A stretch of DNA of 33,319 bases from Paramacrobiotus richtersi. Its lineage: Eukaryota; Tardigrada; Eutardigrada; Parachela; Macrobiotidae. The position numbers and the translations under genes were made by a program. How positions within the stretch are numbered: position 1 is the first letter of the stretch; every line of letters begins with the position of its first letter. Of the stretch, positions 21,852 to 32,463 are shown one piece after another. Location of the stretch: contig JAQGAU010000242.1 of assembly GCA_034698045.1 (NCBI GenBank), forward strand, positions 1 to 33,319, given 5' to 3'. Under the pieces are notes generated by a model that had not been told where the DNA came from, did no database searches, and saw nothing but the letters and a program-made list of their open reading frames with translations.

Positions 21852-22919
21852 CTAGATATGCTGACAAAACGTATGCCTTATGTCATGAAACAGTACCGTT
21901 GTTATATCTTGTAAAGGGTCACCATCGATTTCATTATCCTTAAAAAGATCCGGACACATCCCTGTCGCAGTTCGTTTAGCGGGTATACACTTTTTCTGAT
22001 TGTGCTTTAGTAGTTTGTATTGAATCTCATTTCGTGGAATAAGCAATTCTTGATCCGGCTGTAACAAGCATGCGAATGAAAGATGTTCCCAGTCACATAG
22101 ATCCGTTACTGCACTGCTTGGCAGGCGAGCAAACTGGCGCGTCGCACGCGCCAACCACTGATACTTGTCATCTTCGGATTTCGGACGGCAAAATATTTTC
22201 GAATCATCCAGCATGGGTTTAAAAGATAAGTCTTCCCGTGGGCATATAAGGACAGTATGCATTTGTTCGTGAATGTATGAAAACGTACCCATGTCGTAGA
22301 AGGTCAAATCTTGTACGCCCACACCATGATGAACTGCCATAGATTTCAACAACGTTGCCAACGGTATGATGAACCCGTGGGTTCCGTAACGCGATTCTCC
22401 CATGCGCATGGCAGGACTTTTGCCATAATCCTTAGACCGATCCTCAATGGTCGACTGTACAACATCCGTTGGATAATTGTAATCTTCAGCAATCTCCACT
22501 AATCTGTCTCCTCCTGCCTTCGAACTTTCCGGCAGTCGATCCCACATGTTGTTGAAAATTAATTCGTACATACGAAATCGAATTTTTTGTATCTCCTCAT
22601 GGAAAATGTACGGTGAGAACCACAGAAAATTACGCCCATTCAGTCGTCCATCGTTTTCGTAGCCGATTTTCGGGTGAGCTTTGAAATGGGCAAATTCAGG
22701 GTCAGCGTCCGTAAGTATAAGATTTTTGTTGTCCGTATGCGTCGCGTGCACTATGGAATCGAAGCCAATATTGTGGAAATCGTCAACAGATTCTTCGGGC
22801 TGGAAGTTCTTTGTATGGCGATAATGATAGAAGTCGTTCTTGCTCCACTGTAATGGTTTATGGGCTTCGTAATACCACTTCTCACTACTGGAACTTGCAG
22901 TGCTCATATGAAATGCCAT
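21852..22919 (-). CDS. Uncharacterised single-exon protein, 355 residues
   Basis: A long single frame from the ATG at 22919 (MAFHMSTASSS). A TTG 60 bp upstream is also in frame but is unlikely to be a start. There is no signal peptide or membrane segment. The composition is that of a folded cytosolic or nuclear protein. Notable stretches are SIVHATHTDNKNLIL, GRLNGRNFLWFSPYIF, RYGTHGFIIPLATLL, YIHEQMHTVLICP, and a Trp-rich middle. A His early in a VHAT strand followed by a GRNFLWFSP segment is loosely reminiscent of ADP-ribosyltransferase or RNA 2'-phosphotransferase folds. I cannot align the full catalytic set, so this is speculation. It diverges from PRDM copy D on the right. Confidence 0.65.
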   Translation of the reverse strand: MAFHMSTASSSSEKWYYEAHKPLQWSKNDFYHYRHTKNFQPEESVDDFHNIGFDSIVHATHTDNKNLILTDADPEFAHFKAHPKIGYENDGRLNGRNFLWFSPYIFHEEIQKIRFRMYELIFNNMWDRLPESSKAGGDRLVEIAEDYNYPTDVVQSTIEDRSKDYGKSPAMRMGESRYGTHGFIIPLATLLKSMAVHHGVGVQDLTFYDMGTFSYIHEQMHTVLICPREDLSFKPMLDDSKIFCRPKSEDDKYQWLARATRQFARLPSSAVTDLCDWEHLSFACLLQPDQELLIPRNEIQYKLLKHNQKKCIPAKRTATGMCPDLFKDNEIDGDPLQDITTVLFHDIRHTFCQHI

Positions 22920-23602
22920 GATTATGAATTTATGAGGACGAATCAATTCCTTGTCGTTCGCGGTTCGGCAAGCTTCCAAAAATTAGCCACGAAGATTCCG
23001 ACGATGTTATACATTCTGGGCGTAGCGGTAGATGTATCATACTATATCCAGTTGCAAGTTTCTCGAAAAATGGCGCGAAGAATCTCCAACAATAACATCG
23101 ATAAGTGATACACTGATAACACCAATAACAGTACGATGGGTTCACAGTGCATAGACACATGATGGGCCGCAGTAAACAAAAACACGGTACACAGTTGATC
23201 TCAATGATTTGCCGCACCCAAAGAAACTGGCGGGCTTTTCCGTGCGAACGGCTTGCCATTCACAATTTGCGTTCAAACTGCCTCCTCGACGTCATTTGCC
23301 ACACAGTTTTTTGCTTTGACTGTGGCACGTCAAAAATGAAAAAAGTGATTCAGATTTTTGAGTGGCTTTCCTATTTTCGTCAAAGTAGTAGTGCATGAAG
23401 TATTCCTAGATGTTTTGATTATTTCGAAAGAACAAAGCAATCGATCGATCATGCTGAATGCACAAATGTCTGCATTGCCGTGTATGTAGCCTGTTAAACC
23501 CGAAGCATCTATCGTGATCTTTTATTCTTGGTTATTTTGTGGCGAACATCGTCTCTGTCCTCAAAAGTCCTCAGATTTTTCACTTTTTCTTACTTTTCTG
23601 GA
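22920..23602. promoter_or_regulatory. Divergent intergenic region between the unknown gene and PRDM copy D
   Basis: 683 bp separate the two start codons. No exon is identified here. It should contain promoters for both genes and the 5' UTR of copy D, but no consensus element can be named with confidence. Confidence 0.35.
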
Positions 23603-26600
23603 ATGCTTCGGCTCTCCCAAGAACCACTGAAGAAGATATGTAAGTTTGATCAACTTTTCGTGGTTTACTTGTGCAGCATGGTGTTCGCTTTTGTTTCCGC
23701 AAATACTTGTCTGTGATTAATCATTAAAGTAAAAAGTTTGAAATTGTTTTGTTTTACCATGTGTACTCCAGTTTGCAAAGAATGCAATCGTTTTCTACAA
23801 GAACCATGCTGGAAGCACACCACAAGCGTACCCGATAAGCCCGTCATTCCCTATGCCTTGGCGAGTCTTCCTGACGAACTGTACATGGATGTTTGTGGAG
23901 AATGGAACTCAGGTACTTTCACACTACGCTATGCTGCTTCAAGCACATGTGTCTTTCTAAGAATCTCAGACACAAATAAAGCTTACATTAAACTGTATGA
24001 GACGATGGAATAACTAACGATTCTTCAGAGCAGTCTTTAACAGTATAGCACAGTATTTAATAGTATAGTATAGTATTTAATAGAATATTAATAGTATAGT
24101 CTTTTTTCTTTAATACTAGCGCGTTTATCTTTCGAATACTTCGGAAATTATGAATTTCTAACGTTTCTTAGAACGAGGCATCTTCGTCAAAGACTCCCTC
24201 CGCTCGCACACCGTATTCGGTCCCCTAATGACGCCTCTCTCCGGGACACCCCAATCCAGCTCCTTCGCCTGTCGAAAAGAAGGCTCACTTGGTTACTATC
24301 AAACGAATTCGGATTTCTTCTCCAACTGGATGAAATACGTCCGATTTGCACGGAACCGTGACGAAGAAAACCTGGCCGTGTTCATGCGGGGGATCAAACT
24401 GGTCTTTGTCACTACGCGGGACGTTCCGGCCGGGGAAGAGTTGAAAGTGGGATACTCATCGCAGTATGCGCAGATGGTTGGTTTGGATACTGTTCATCCA
24501 TCCGCGGACGAAATTTCATTAGATAAAACTCCGGAAACGATACAACCTGTCAAATTCTCACCCACCGTCAAGAAAACGTCTGTGTCGTTGATAATAACGA
24601 AAGAAACCCCGGTGGAAGTGATTCCGGATGATGATTTACCGGGTAATGAAGGCGGCTCGGTTATCGAAGATAGTGCACCAGAAGAAGGGGAACCAGATCG
24701 GAAAAAGTGTAAGAAGTCGAAAAAGAAAGGAGAGCGTGAACGGTGTACAGTATGCGGCCGGGAATTCGCTAATGTTCCGAAACATATGCAGCTGGTACAT
24801 CCGGAGCATGTTAAGAAGAGTTTCAAGCACGAATGTAAGCGGTGCGGAAGGAGACATCCGACGTTTCGTTCCTTGCAGTCACACCTTAAAACGGTACGGA
24901 TACTGTGGTTTTTACTTTTGAAAATTCTGTTTTCCTAATTTATTTTCTGTAATTTGTGTGTTTTCGATATTTCGTTTTTTATTTATTAATAATTCTTCCT
25001 TAATTACCTACGGTAAAACGTACGAAATTTCGTTCATTATGATTTTAGTTATTTGATTACTACTATGATAATCTTTTTCTTCTCGTTAATTTTTTTATTG
25101 CAGCTTACTGTTTACTAATGATTAGATTTGCTGTTGATTTGATGTTTCGCATTTTAAGTTACTTGATAAGACTAAATTCGCTTTTTATTCGTATTCAAAT
25201 ACAATATTATGTGATTTTGGTATTTTCAGGCTCATCGCCATGTCAGCGCCGCCCCGCAAGAAACCGCCGTCGAAACCGCCATCCAGTACATGAAAACCAC
25301 CGGTCTCTTCACGTACTACTGTCGGCCGTGCCTCAAACACTTCCCTTCGAAACCCCTCCTTGACATCCACGAATTCCAGCACCACCCCCTCGAAACTACC
25401 CAATCCCGCCCCGAACGACAATGTCCCGACTGTGCCTACACCGCATCCACCTTTCCCGACCTCCTTGACCACATCCTGACCCACGCCATCAAACCGGCCG
25501 ACAAGAAATGCTGTTTGATATGCGGGGAGTATGCGTTCAAGATTGGGACCCACATCCGCAGCTGTCACCCCGATGAGATGAAGGTCATCTCGGCCGAGTG
25601 GGAGTTGGAGTGTGAGGAGTGTGGGATGAAGTTTAAGCATCAGAAGGATATGGGTTTGCATGTCAAGACGGTGCATAAGGGGTTCCAGTGCCTGTATTGT
25701 GCCAAGTTTGTGTATACGTCGGCTAAGTTGATGGAGCATATGGGGGAGCATAAGAAGGATGGGGTGTATCCGTGTCCGTGGTGTGATAAGACCTTTGAGG
25801 TGTATGCACTATTCCGGCAGCATCATACGGATTTCCATGCGGCCAGTAGTATTAAGGTAATGGATTATTGTTTGCACCACACAAGTTACGCAGCTAATAG
25901 GACAAGTTACGGTAACTCCACACATCGATAGCGCAGTGATAATGTAACAGCAGTGTGAAGTCAAACAAACACGACAATGTTTCCTTATGTATATGGTATA
26001 AGCAACTAATTTCTTTATTAATGGTAGTGATCGTAATTAGAAATTTGTAATTGTAGTTTCGTGTAATCATTAGTTGTGAGTCTAAATTTAATTCATAATA
26101 CATACCGTAGTTAGTACCCCTAGGGATCGTGCTGAAAATTATGGAAAAATTACCGGATGTGGAAATTAGGAGTTGTTACTTGACGATACTATACCGAGCG
26201 TGAAAGTAAATACGATTGTTCTTGGTATGTATGTAAATGGTAAATTTACTAATCTTACGCAATATCACAGTAAACTGGAAACAGTCGTAGTGCGAAATCA
26301 GAGCTAAAAACCGAGTATAACACTATTTGAAACGCTAACAGCAATTTGATCAACTACCACCTATCTCAGAAAGTGTGCTGCGCTTTATTGACACCCTCGA
26401 AAAGTGAATTATGAATTTTTATAGGTCTGTAACGTCTGCGGTACCGTATGTCAAAACTCGGCCAAACTCACCACCCACATGAAGATGCACGCTCCCGCCG
26501 TCCGCGTATCCCGTCCCCCCATTGCCGGACGGAAGCGCAAGTCATCCGTCGATCGCAAAATCCGCAAGCTCGTCCGCAGTAAGGACCGGGTGGAGTGTGA

Positions 26601-26862
26601 GCAGTGTGGGGTGGTCATGAATCGTCAGTCACTGTGGAAGCACAAACGCTGGCAGCACAATGCGGATGTGGTGGAGAAGGACAAGAAGAAGCGGCGGCGG
26701 CAGGAGAAGGAGGTTAATAGCGGTTACGTGGATCCCCGACGGCGGATGGCGTTTGAGGAGTTTCCCTTCAAGTGTGATGAGTGTCATTTGGGATTTTTAA
26801 AGCAGCTGATGTTTAATAAGCATATGGAAGAGAAGCATCCGAGTATTGTTATGTTGAGCTGA
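23603..26862 (+). CDS. Zinc knuckle-PR/SET-C2H2 protein, PRDM10-like copy D (5 exons)
   Basis: Exons 23603-23639, 23772-23912, 24172-24893, 25230-25856 and 26425-26862, all in phase, encode 654 residues. The start MLRLSQEPLKKIF leads directly into the zinc knuckle CKECNRF...CWKH. The segment ASLPDELYM is followed by the PR domain (TVFGPLMTPL, NWMKYVRFARN, EELKVGYSSQYA). The linker is short, with an acidic stretch and a Lys-rich stretch (KKCKKSKKKGERER). Eleven C2H2 fingers follow; the exon 3/4 junction splits a finger at HLKT, then AH, exactly as in copies A to C. The last finger (FPFKCDECHLGFLK, ending EEKHPS) is very similar to a finger of vertebrate PRDM10. This is the most compact copy and the only one on the plus strand. 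GC content rises markedly in exons 4 and 5. Confidence 0.88.
24030..24112. repeat. Short AT tandem repeat in intron 2 of PRDM copy D
   Basis: Imprecise copies of an AGTATAGTATTTAAT unit lie in the intron between 23912 and 24172. Confidence 0.55.
25128..25200 (+). repeat. Dispersed repeat, copy 1 (in intron 3 of PRDM copy D)
   Basis: A segment containing TGTTGATTTG, then TTCGYATTTTAAGTTRCTTGATAAGA, then a TTCGCYTTTTTATT block, recurs at 27180-27258 in the same orientation and order. Copy 1 is intronic; copy 2 lies 3' of the gene. Confidence 0.6.
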
Positions 26863-27399
26863 TTGTGTTGTGTGTTTGGTGGGTTCTCATATGAAATGTA
26901 CAGAAACGAACGAAACTGATGCACAATCGGCAAGCTATGACTTCCGCGTAGAAAGTTCATTATTTTTCCATGTGTACGGTACATGCGTACTGGACAGTGA
27001 AATGCGGTGGTCGGACATACTAATTAGTGTTTTGACACTTGTAATGCGGTAAATCGAATATAAACTAAAATTGGTGTTAAATACTAGAGGTAGTATTATT
27101 ACAAATTAAAACATCTTGCAGTCACATTTCATTCATCTGATGTTTTTGATACCGCAGAGCAAACCCGGAGGCCTACTTACGTTGTTGATTTGTTGCTTCG
27201 TATTTTAAGTTGCTTGATAAGAGTGGATTCGCCTTTTTATTTGCACTTCTATTCAAAGGTTCCATCAGCTTCAAAACCGGTATCTATCGCCAGCGACAAA
27301 AACCGCAATGCACACAAACAAACGTATCAACATGTACAAAATAGAGAAAAAAAACGGATACTTTGTACTGCAACCAGGGCGCCATCGTAACCATAAAAA
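26863..27399. other. Intergenic stretch between convergent PRDM copy D and the DOMON gene
   Basis: Holds the 3' UTRs of both genes and copy 2 of the dispersed repeat. No coding exon is seen. AT-rich words such as ACTAAAATA do not give an unambiguous polyadenylation signal. Confidence 0.5.
27180..27258 (+). repeat. Dispersed repeat, copy 2
   Basis: Degenerate second copy of 25128-25200. It shares a core around CGTATTTTAAGTTGCTTG with a few substitutions. The next stretch, leading to TATTCAAA, also matches. Confidence 0.6.
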
Positions 27400-29673
27400 C
27401 TAAAATACTGGTCGACTTCTAAAAGAAATATTAGTCGCCAAAATATTATGACTTTGCTGTAAAGCGCTCGAGCTTTCCTGAGACGAAGACCACTGGACAT
27501 GCCGGTTACTGGACTGTTCCGAGCTTTTCTTCAAACCAAACAGTCCGAAATTGGTGCTGGGGTCAATCTCCAACGACGAGAACCACCCCACCAAATTTGC
27601 CACACTCCTTAATCCCCGCATCAGCAGTTCAGCAAAGCTCATGCTCCCTTCTTTAAGTGCATTCTCGACCGTGCTTCCCCAGGACCATTCGTCTGTGCTG
27701 CCGGTGTGGTCGGTTCTTGAGCCAAATCCCGATGACCAAGGCTTTCCGCTATCGCCCGATACAAAGGAGCCAGTTGCTCCTTTACCATTGGACGCCATTG
27801 CGGATGACGATTGGTGGCCAGTTTGGCTGGTTGTGGATTGCGACTGCTGTCCAAAGCGACCATTGGTTAACTGAGACTGATGTCCAAACTGGCCATTGGC
27901 TGATTGCGACTGCTGTCCAAACTGACCATTGGATAAGTGTGACTGCTGTCCAGACTGACCATTGCCTGACTGAGACTGTCCAAACTGGCTACCGGTCGAT
28001 TGCGACCATGCCGATCCGCCTTGGGCGGTGTTACCGGATAGAGCTGGTTTAATATTAACCGCAGCAGTATTCCCACCGATTCCCGCATCTACCAATCGTC
28101 CAGAATTTCCATTATTCCTTATCAAAGAACCTCCTTGGGTGGCGGTACCGGACATAGAATTACTAGACATCGCTGAGTTTCCATTCGCCATACCGCCGGA
28201 TAATCTTCCCGAATTGATGGTGTTCCGGCTTCCTTGATCCTGCCCGGACCACGTCTGCACTGACTGCATATCCCGTCCCAATCCGTTAGCATTCGCACTA
28301 GCGGACATTGCACCTTGGCCTCCTCGATTACCATCCATCGGCTGACCACTGGCGTACTGGACTCGTACTAAACCGGAATCCCAGTTGCTTAGTGGCCCGC
28401 TTTCTCCACGCCTGCCGGTTCCGGTAATTGTGCTAACGTTACGCCGTGTACTCCATGATGCGGCCACAGAGGCGGGTGGTTCATAAATCCCGGGTTGTTC
28501 CGAACTGTCCACGCTCCAAAGGGAGTTTTGATGGGAAGCTGGCAACACGGTTAATTTGCGACTGGTCTTGTACATATGTTTCTGTACCTCCCCGGTTGTG
28601 ATGTCGGGATCAACGGCACCCACGGCGAAAATTCCATGGATAGCTCGGCCCTATCATCATACAAATGTGACAGTGAAATGTTTACAGGGGTACTGAGTTT
28701 GCAACTGCAAGTTTGACCTTTAATGCGCATGCCATAATATTCATATCACTGTGTGTGCAAATTCCATACACAATGACATAGGACATTAAAGGTCACAGTT
28801 AGTGAGTTTGTAGAAGTACCGTTATACGCATGTCGTTGGTGTCCATCGTATTTAATCGACGACTTGCTGTTATCCAGGTATGTGTCCCATTCTCCCGACC
28901 AGAAATCAACTGCCAATCCTGTTGATCATCGCTGGTTAAGTTGACCCGTTGTCGTTGCTGGTCCACAGCGATATTTCGATCCTGCTCAAAGAAAAGCATT
29001 CATCAGCACTATGAATACGTGTCCAGGAACCAATGTAGTATTATTATGCGAGTTAATAACAAAACAGCAATTAATTATGCAACATCTTCAATGACCGCAA
29101 TTACATCGGTATACTACTGTGCTGTTGCTAGATACGCATATCGCGTATGCCATGTTGCGCTTTACGGAGAGTCCGCTATATCGTAATTATGCTGCTCATA
29201 GATGCAAAATCATTGGAATGCTAGACATGTGCAATATATCTAGAGTATAAATCATGATACACATGCACGCGGAAGCATACCTGCGCGTAACACCGTCCGC
29301 CATTTGCCGTATCATCGCACCACGCAAACAGCACATCCGACTGGTCCATACCACCATCCGGTGAAATACCAAACGCCATCCATCCGGTGGTCTGTGCCAG
29401 AAGATCCATCCAGATGTGGCTGGCATTGGAGTTCCAACGTCCAGTTAGCACCGGGTGGTTATGATCCGGATTATCACACCGCAACAGTACCACCCATTCT
29501 TCCCGTCCTGTCCAGGGCAAAGCATTCCGATTGGCACGATCATGCTCATCGACGGCTAACGCTTTCCGACTGATATTGTCTCGCGGAGCATTTAGGTGTT
29601 CAACATTGAGTATCTTTCCTTCGGTAATCCCGTAGGCCAGTATAAAAAGAATGGAAACTGGGTTGAAGATCAT
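27400..29673 (-). CDS. Secreted DOMON-domain protein with Gly/Ser/Gln/Asn-rich tail (3 exons)
   Basis: Exons 29673-29281, 28981-28820 and 28650-27400, all joined in phase 0, encode 601 residues. Residues 1-18 (MIFNPVSILFILAYGITEG) are a signal peptide. Residues about 45-205 form a DOMON domain like that of dopamine-beta-hydroxylase/MOXD-related proteins. Typical parts are WMDLLAQTTGWMAFGISPDG, SDVLFAWCDD, WITASRRLNTMDTNDMRI and AIHGIFAVGAVDP. DOMON domains bind haem or sugar and act in extracellular redox or matrix roles. No copper-binding monooxygenase domain follows. Instead there is a 380-residue low-complexity tail rich in G, S, Q and N with 11-residue repeats of NGQFGQQSQSA type, then a short hydrophobic SFAELLMRGLRSVANLVGW segment and a charged end. 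This suggests a secreted matrix, adhesive or cuticle-like protein. Function is inferred only. The start is the ATG that opens the signal peptide. Confidence 0.82.
27806..27990 (-). repeat. 33-bp coding tandem repeat in the DOMON protein
   Basis: About five copies of a 33-bp unit recur at 27842, 27875, 27908, 27941 and 27974. Each encodes an 11-residue unit such as NGQFGQQSQSA, with Q/H, R/Q and S/L/T substitutions. Edges are less regular. Confidence 0.8.
28714..28795. repeat. 12-bp inverted repeat in intron 2 of the DOMON gene
   Basis: TGACCTTTAATG at 28714-28725 and its exact reverse complement CATTAAAGGTCA at 28784-28795 lie 58 bp apart inside a 169-bp intron. Each arm contains AAAGGTCA, the form of a nuclear-receptor half-site. 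This may be coincidence or a small inverted-repeat element. Confidence 0.5.
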
Positions 29674-31493
29674 TGTAGAATCCAGTGATAAAGACAGCGG
29701 CCGTATATAAAAAGTGATACATAAACAATAGTGAGAATACTTTATATACAACATTTCTTATAGGAATGTTTTACTGCGTACTTTTGCTGACAGTGAACAT
29801 ACCGATGACTACTGGCTGTTTTGACCAGTACCGCATAGTATCATTGTTGTTTATTTTTTGGCTGTCAGAAGCCAAGTGATGATATTCACACATACATACA
29901 TGCAATAACGTATTCGAAACAGTTTCATACGAAGTCACAGATCGACGTGCTGAGGAAGCACTGAATTTTCAACAACGGAAAGTTATCCGCATTCTCTGAA
30001 TTTTCTTTCAATTGTTAGACTCACTCGCACCTGCCGTGCTACAGTAATTGGAAGCTTATAATTATTAATTATCAAAAAAAGGCCTGTACAGTCTGTACTT
30101 TGTGTGGAAATAAGTATATATGCAGTATATGTAAGTCATTTATTTAAATACTCGAGAATGTGTAAGCGGTACAGAATCCACTGTCACCACCCATACTAAC
30201 TTTTACTAAAAGAGGAGGAGATATGCAGTTTAAGGCATTATCCATATAACGCGCGATTTGCGCTTTTCGTACTGGTCAATAAACCTGCAGTCAGATTAGC
30301 AACCTAAATTATCGATATTAATTTAAGAACAATGGTGAGCATCTTTTAAAGAATACAGCATAATATGGTGCACATAACATAATCTGGTGAACAGTAATTA
30401 ACGAAATATACAGTGTATATATATAACTTATGTTGATTATGATGATGTTATATGTTTCTGTTATATCTTCAGTGTTGTTAACGTGATACCCGGCAGGCGG
30501 CAGCCAATGTTAGCTTGCCGGTGAAGGCAGCGTTTCGGTTTCGTAAAGAAAATTAGTAGAAATAGAAAAGACCTTTGTGAGGTGGTGAATACCACAACTG
30601 GCCTGCATAATTAATTATAATATCAATGGCATGATAGTGCGTGCTGTAGATTGATTATGCCTCAACGATCTTATTCGATTCAGAAACTGAATCGAGTGAT
30701 ACAAGTACAGATCGATTATCAAAACTAACAACACGACATTCCTTTTTGTAAGCAGAAGAACATTGCATATTTTGCATGCAACAGTATTCTTTAATAAAAG
30801 TGCCGGTTTAAGAACTATGTACGTCGTTGTGTACCAAAAACGCCAGACTGAAGGAAGCATTTCTGATTAGCTTAACTTCCTACGTTCTACAGTTGCTTCG
30901 GAATTAACTACACATTTCTGCAACAAGTTTGTGATGATTTAACGGCTTCTGGTGCATGGAGTTAAATGCGTTTGTGACTGTTGATGTGCTTGTTACCGGT
31001 AGCAAAAAAAATAGTTTTTCAGTACAGGACGATTGCTAAAGGAGCCACAGGAAGCCTTTTAACTTTTCCGTGCAGAAGACCTAAAACGCTATTGAAGACG
31101 GATGCGCTACCATATGTTGGACATTGAGCATATTCGGACAACTCATCTGAATTGTTGGGATACATATATCTATCTCTACCCGCATGTACATCTTTGCCCT
31201 GGGAGTTATGGATACAACTAAATTCTACCCTGTGTAGATAACTCTAAATACAAGTTTGAAAAGGTACAAGCCACATTTTCGGTCGTGACAGTGATTTGTA
31301 TACTGCATACTTTATCATGCACCATACTGATATCGCTTGAATACCGGTATATCTGTATTTCTGGAATTCCAAGAAAAACCTCTCACAGTGTTAGTAGAAA
31401 TTCCACTATTATACAATTCTGAGTTTTGGAAGCTTTCTGCCAAGTGTGGTGAAAAGTTGAGCTATGCCATGTTACAGAACGCATTTTTTTAAC

Positions 31494-31529
31494 GAAAAAA
31501 AGCATTACCGTACGGTAATGCTTTTTTTC
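31494..31529. repeat. 36-bp perfect palindrome
   Basis: The DNA from 31494 to 31529 equals its own reverse complement, centred on CCGTACGG with GCATTA/TAATGC and A7/T7 flanks. It could form a cruciform, act as a bidirectional terminator-like hairpin, or be a remnant of a palindromic element. It is followed by two AAAAAAATTT repeats. Confidence 0.85.
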
Positions 31530-31554
31530 ATTAAAAAAATTTAAAAAAATTTAA

Positions 31555-31576
31555 ACAGAAGCACACGTGCTTCTGT
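31555..31576. repeat. 10-bp-arm hairpin with 2-base loop
   Basis: ACAGAAGCAC, the two-base loop AC, then GTGCTTCTGT form a perfect inverted repeat only 25 bp after the 36-bp palindrome. Confidence 0.8.
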
Positions 31577-32463
31577 GTTAAATTGCTTCCGTTGCACAGT
31601 AATACGTATGGATTGGGCACATAGGCTGAATCAAGCCTTCGGCAAGTTTATATGGCAGCTGTGGTCGCGGCTGACGCAAAGTAATGAATTTTTTATAATT
31701 TTGTTACACGGCAATTGCCGGAGAAGGGAGGAAAAACGGTATTCACGTTCAATCTTCGTCACCCATGTCCGACTTGCTGTTTTCCTCTAACCACGGCAAA
31801 AATCTTGTTATATGGCGACAGCTGTACGCTTTACTTACTACATCTGCATATAGTGCACTGAATCGGACTGGTCTTTCATATAGCTTTCGATCTTCCCACT
31901 AATCGTGCGGAAAGCATTCTGGATAATAGCATTTACGGACACATACTGTAGCGTCTGTTTCGCACAGATAGGGCGACTTTATCCCTTGTTTTAGTCATGC
32001 TGCTATGCTTACGCCGATCGAATGTTCCAGTAAACGACACGTACAGAGTACATACCAACGATAATTAAGTACTCGTACTTACAAGGAACTGTTTCGAGAA
32101 CGTACAGAATCGAAGATTCGTAGCTGAACTTACCAACATACGTTTTTAAATTGTGTCTCAAATCGTTCGGCCAGATCTTGATGCTGAAAAGACCAGGGCA
32201 TGACAGAACTACTTAGGTTTCTTCCCTAAAATGCAATATAACCTCCAGCGTGTTTTTACAGTATTGGTTCTGTCAAAAAAAGTTGTTTTAGATCTTTTCC
32301 CATGCACCATGCTTACAAGTCTTTTCCGCAGGTTATAACAAACTAAACAATGGATCTTAGAAGCATTGTTACTTTCTTATCGGCTTATCAATATTGGTAA
32401 GTTGTTCAGTAATAATTTTAGGCTGTAGCATACATCAGATGTATTTAAAGCCGTATTTTACAA

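Larger units (their letters stand above)
29674..32463. other. Long gene-poor stretch upstream of the DOMON and GABA-receptor-like genes
   Basis: 2.8 kb between divergent genes with no recognisable coding exon; the short open frames here (for example 30615-30860 and 31575-31790) show no domain. It holds both promoters and two strong DNA palindromes (31494-31529 and 31555-31576). At 32350-32397 an ATG frame encoding MDLRSIVTFLSAYQYW ends at a GTAAGT donor. It might be a signal-peptide exon for the receptor gene, but I cannot join it in phase with certainty. Confidence 0.45.

Noticed and set aside
25185..25751. 188-codon open frame on the minus strand opposite copy D exon 4
   Set aside because: It lies exactly antisense to a clear C2H2 exon with high GC and has no domain; it is a shadow frame.
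32350..32397. Short ATG exon (MDLRSIVTFLSAYQYW) as the signal-peptide exon of the receptor gene
   Set aside because: The donor is good, but no acceptor before 32464 gives a clean in-frame join with a good splice signal, so it is only mentioned as a possibility.
29674..32463. Possible transposon in the long gap
   Set aside because: No transposase, reverse transcriptase or long terminal repeats seen; only the short palindromes.
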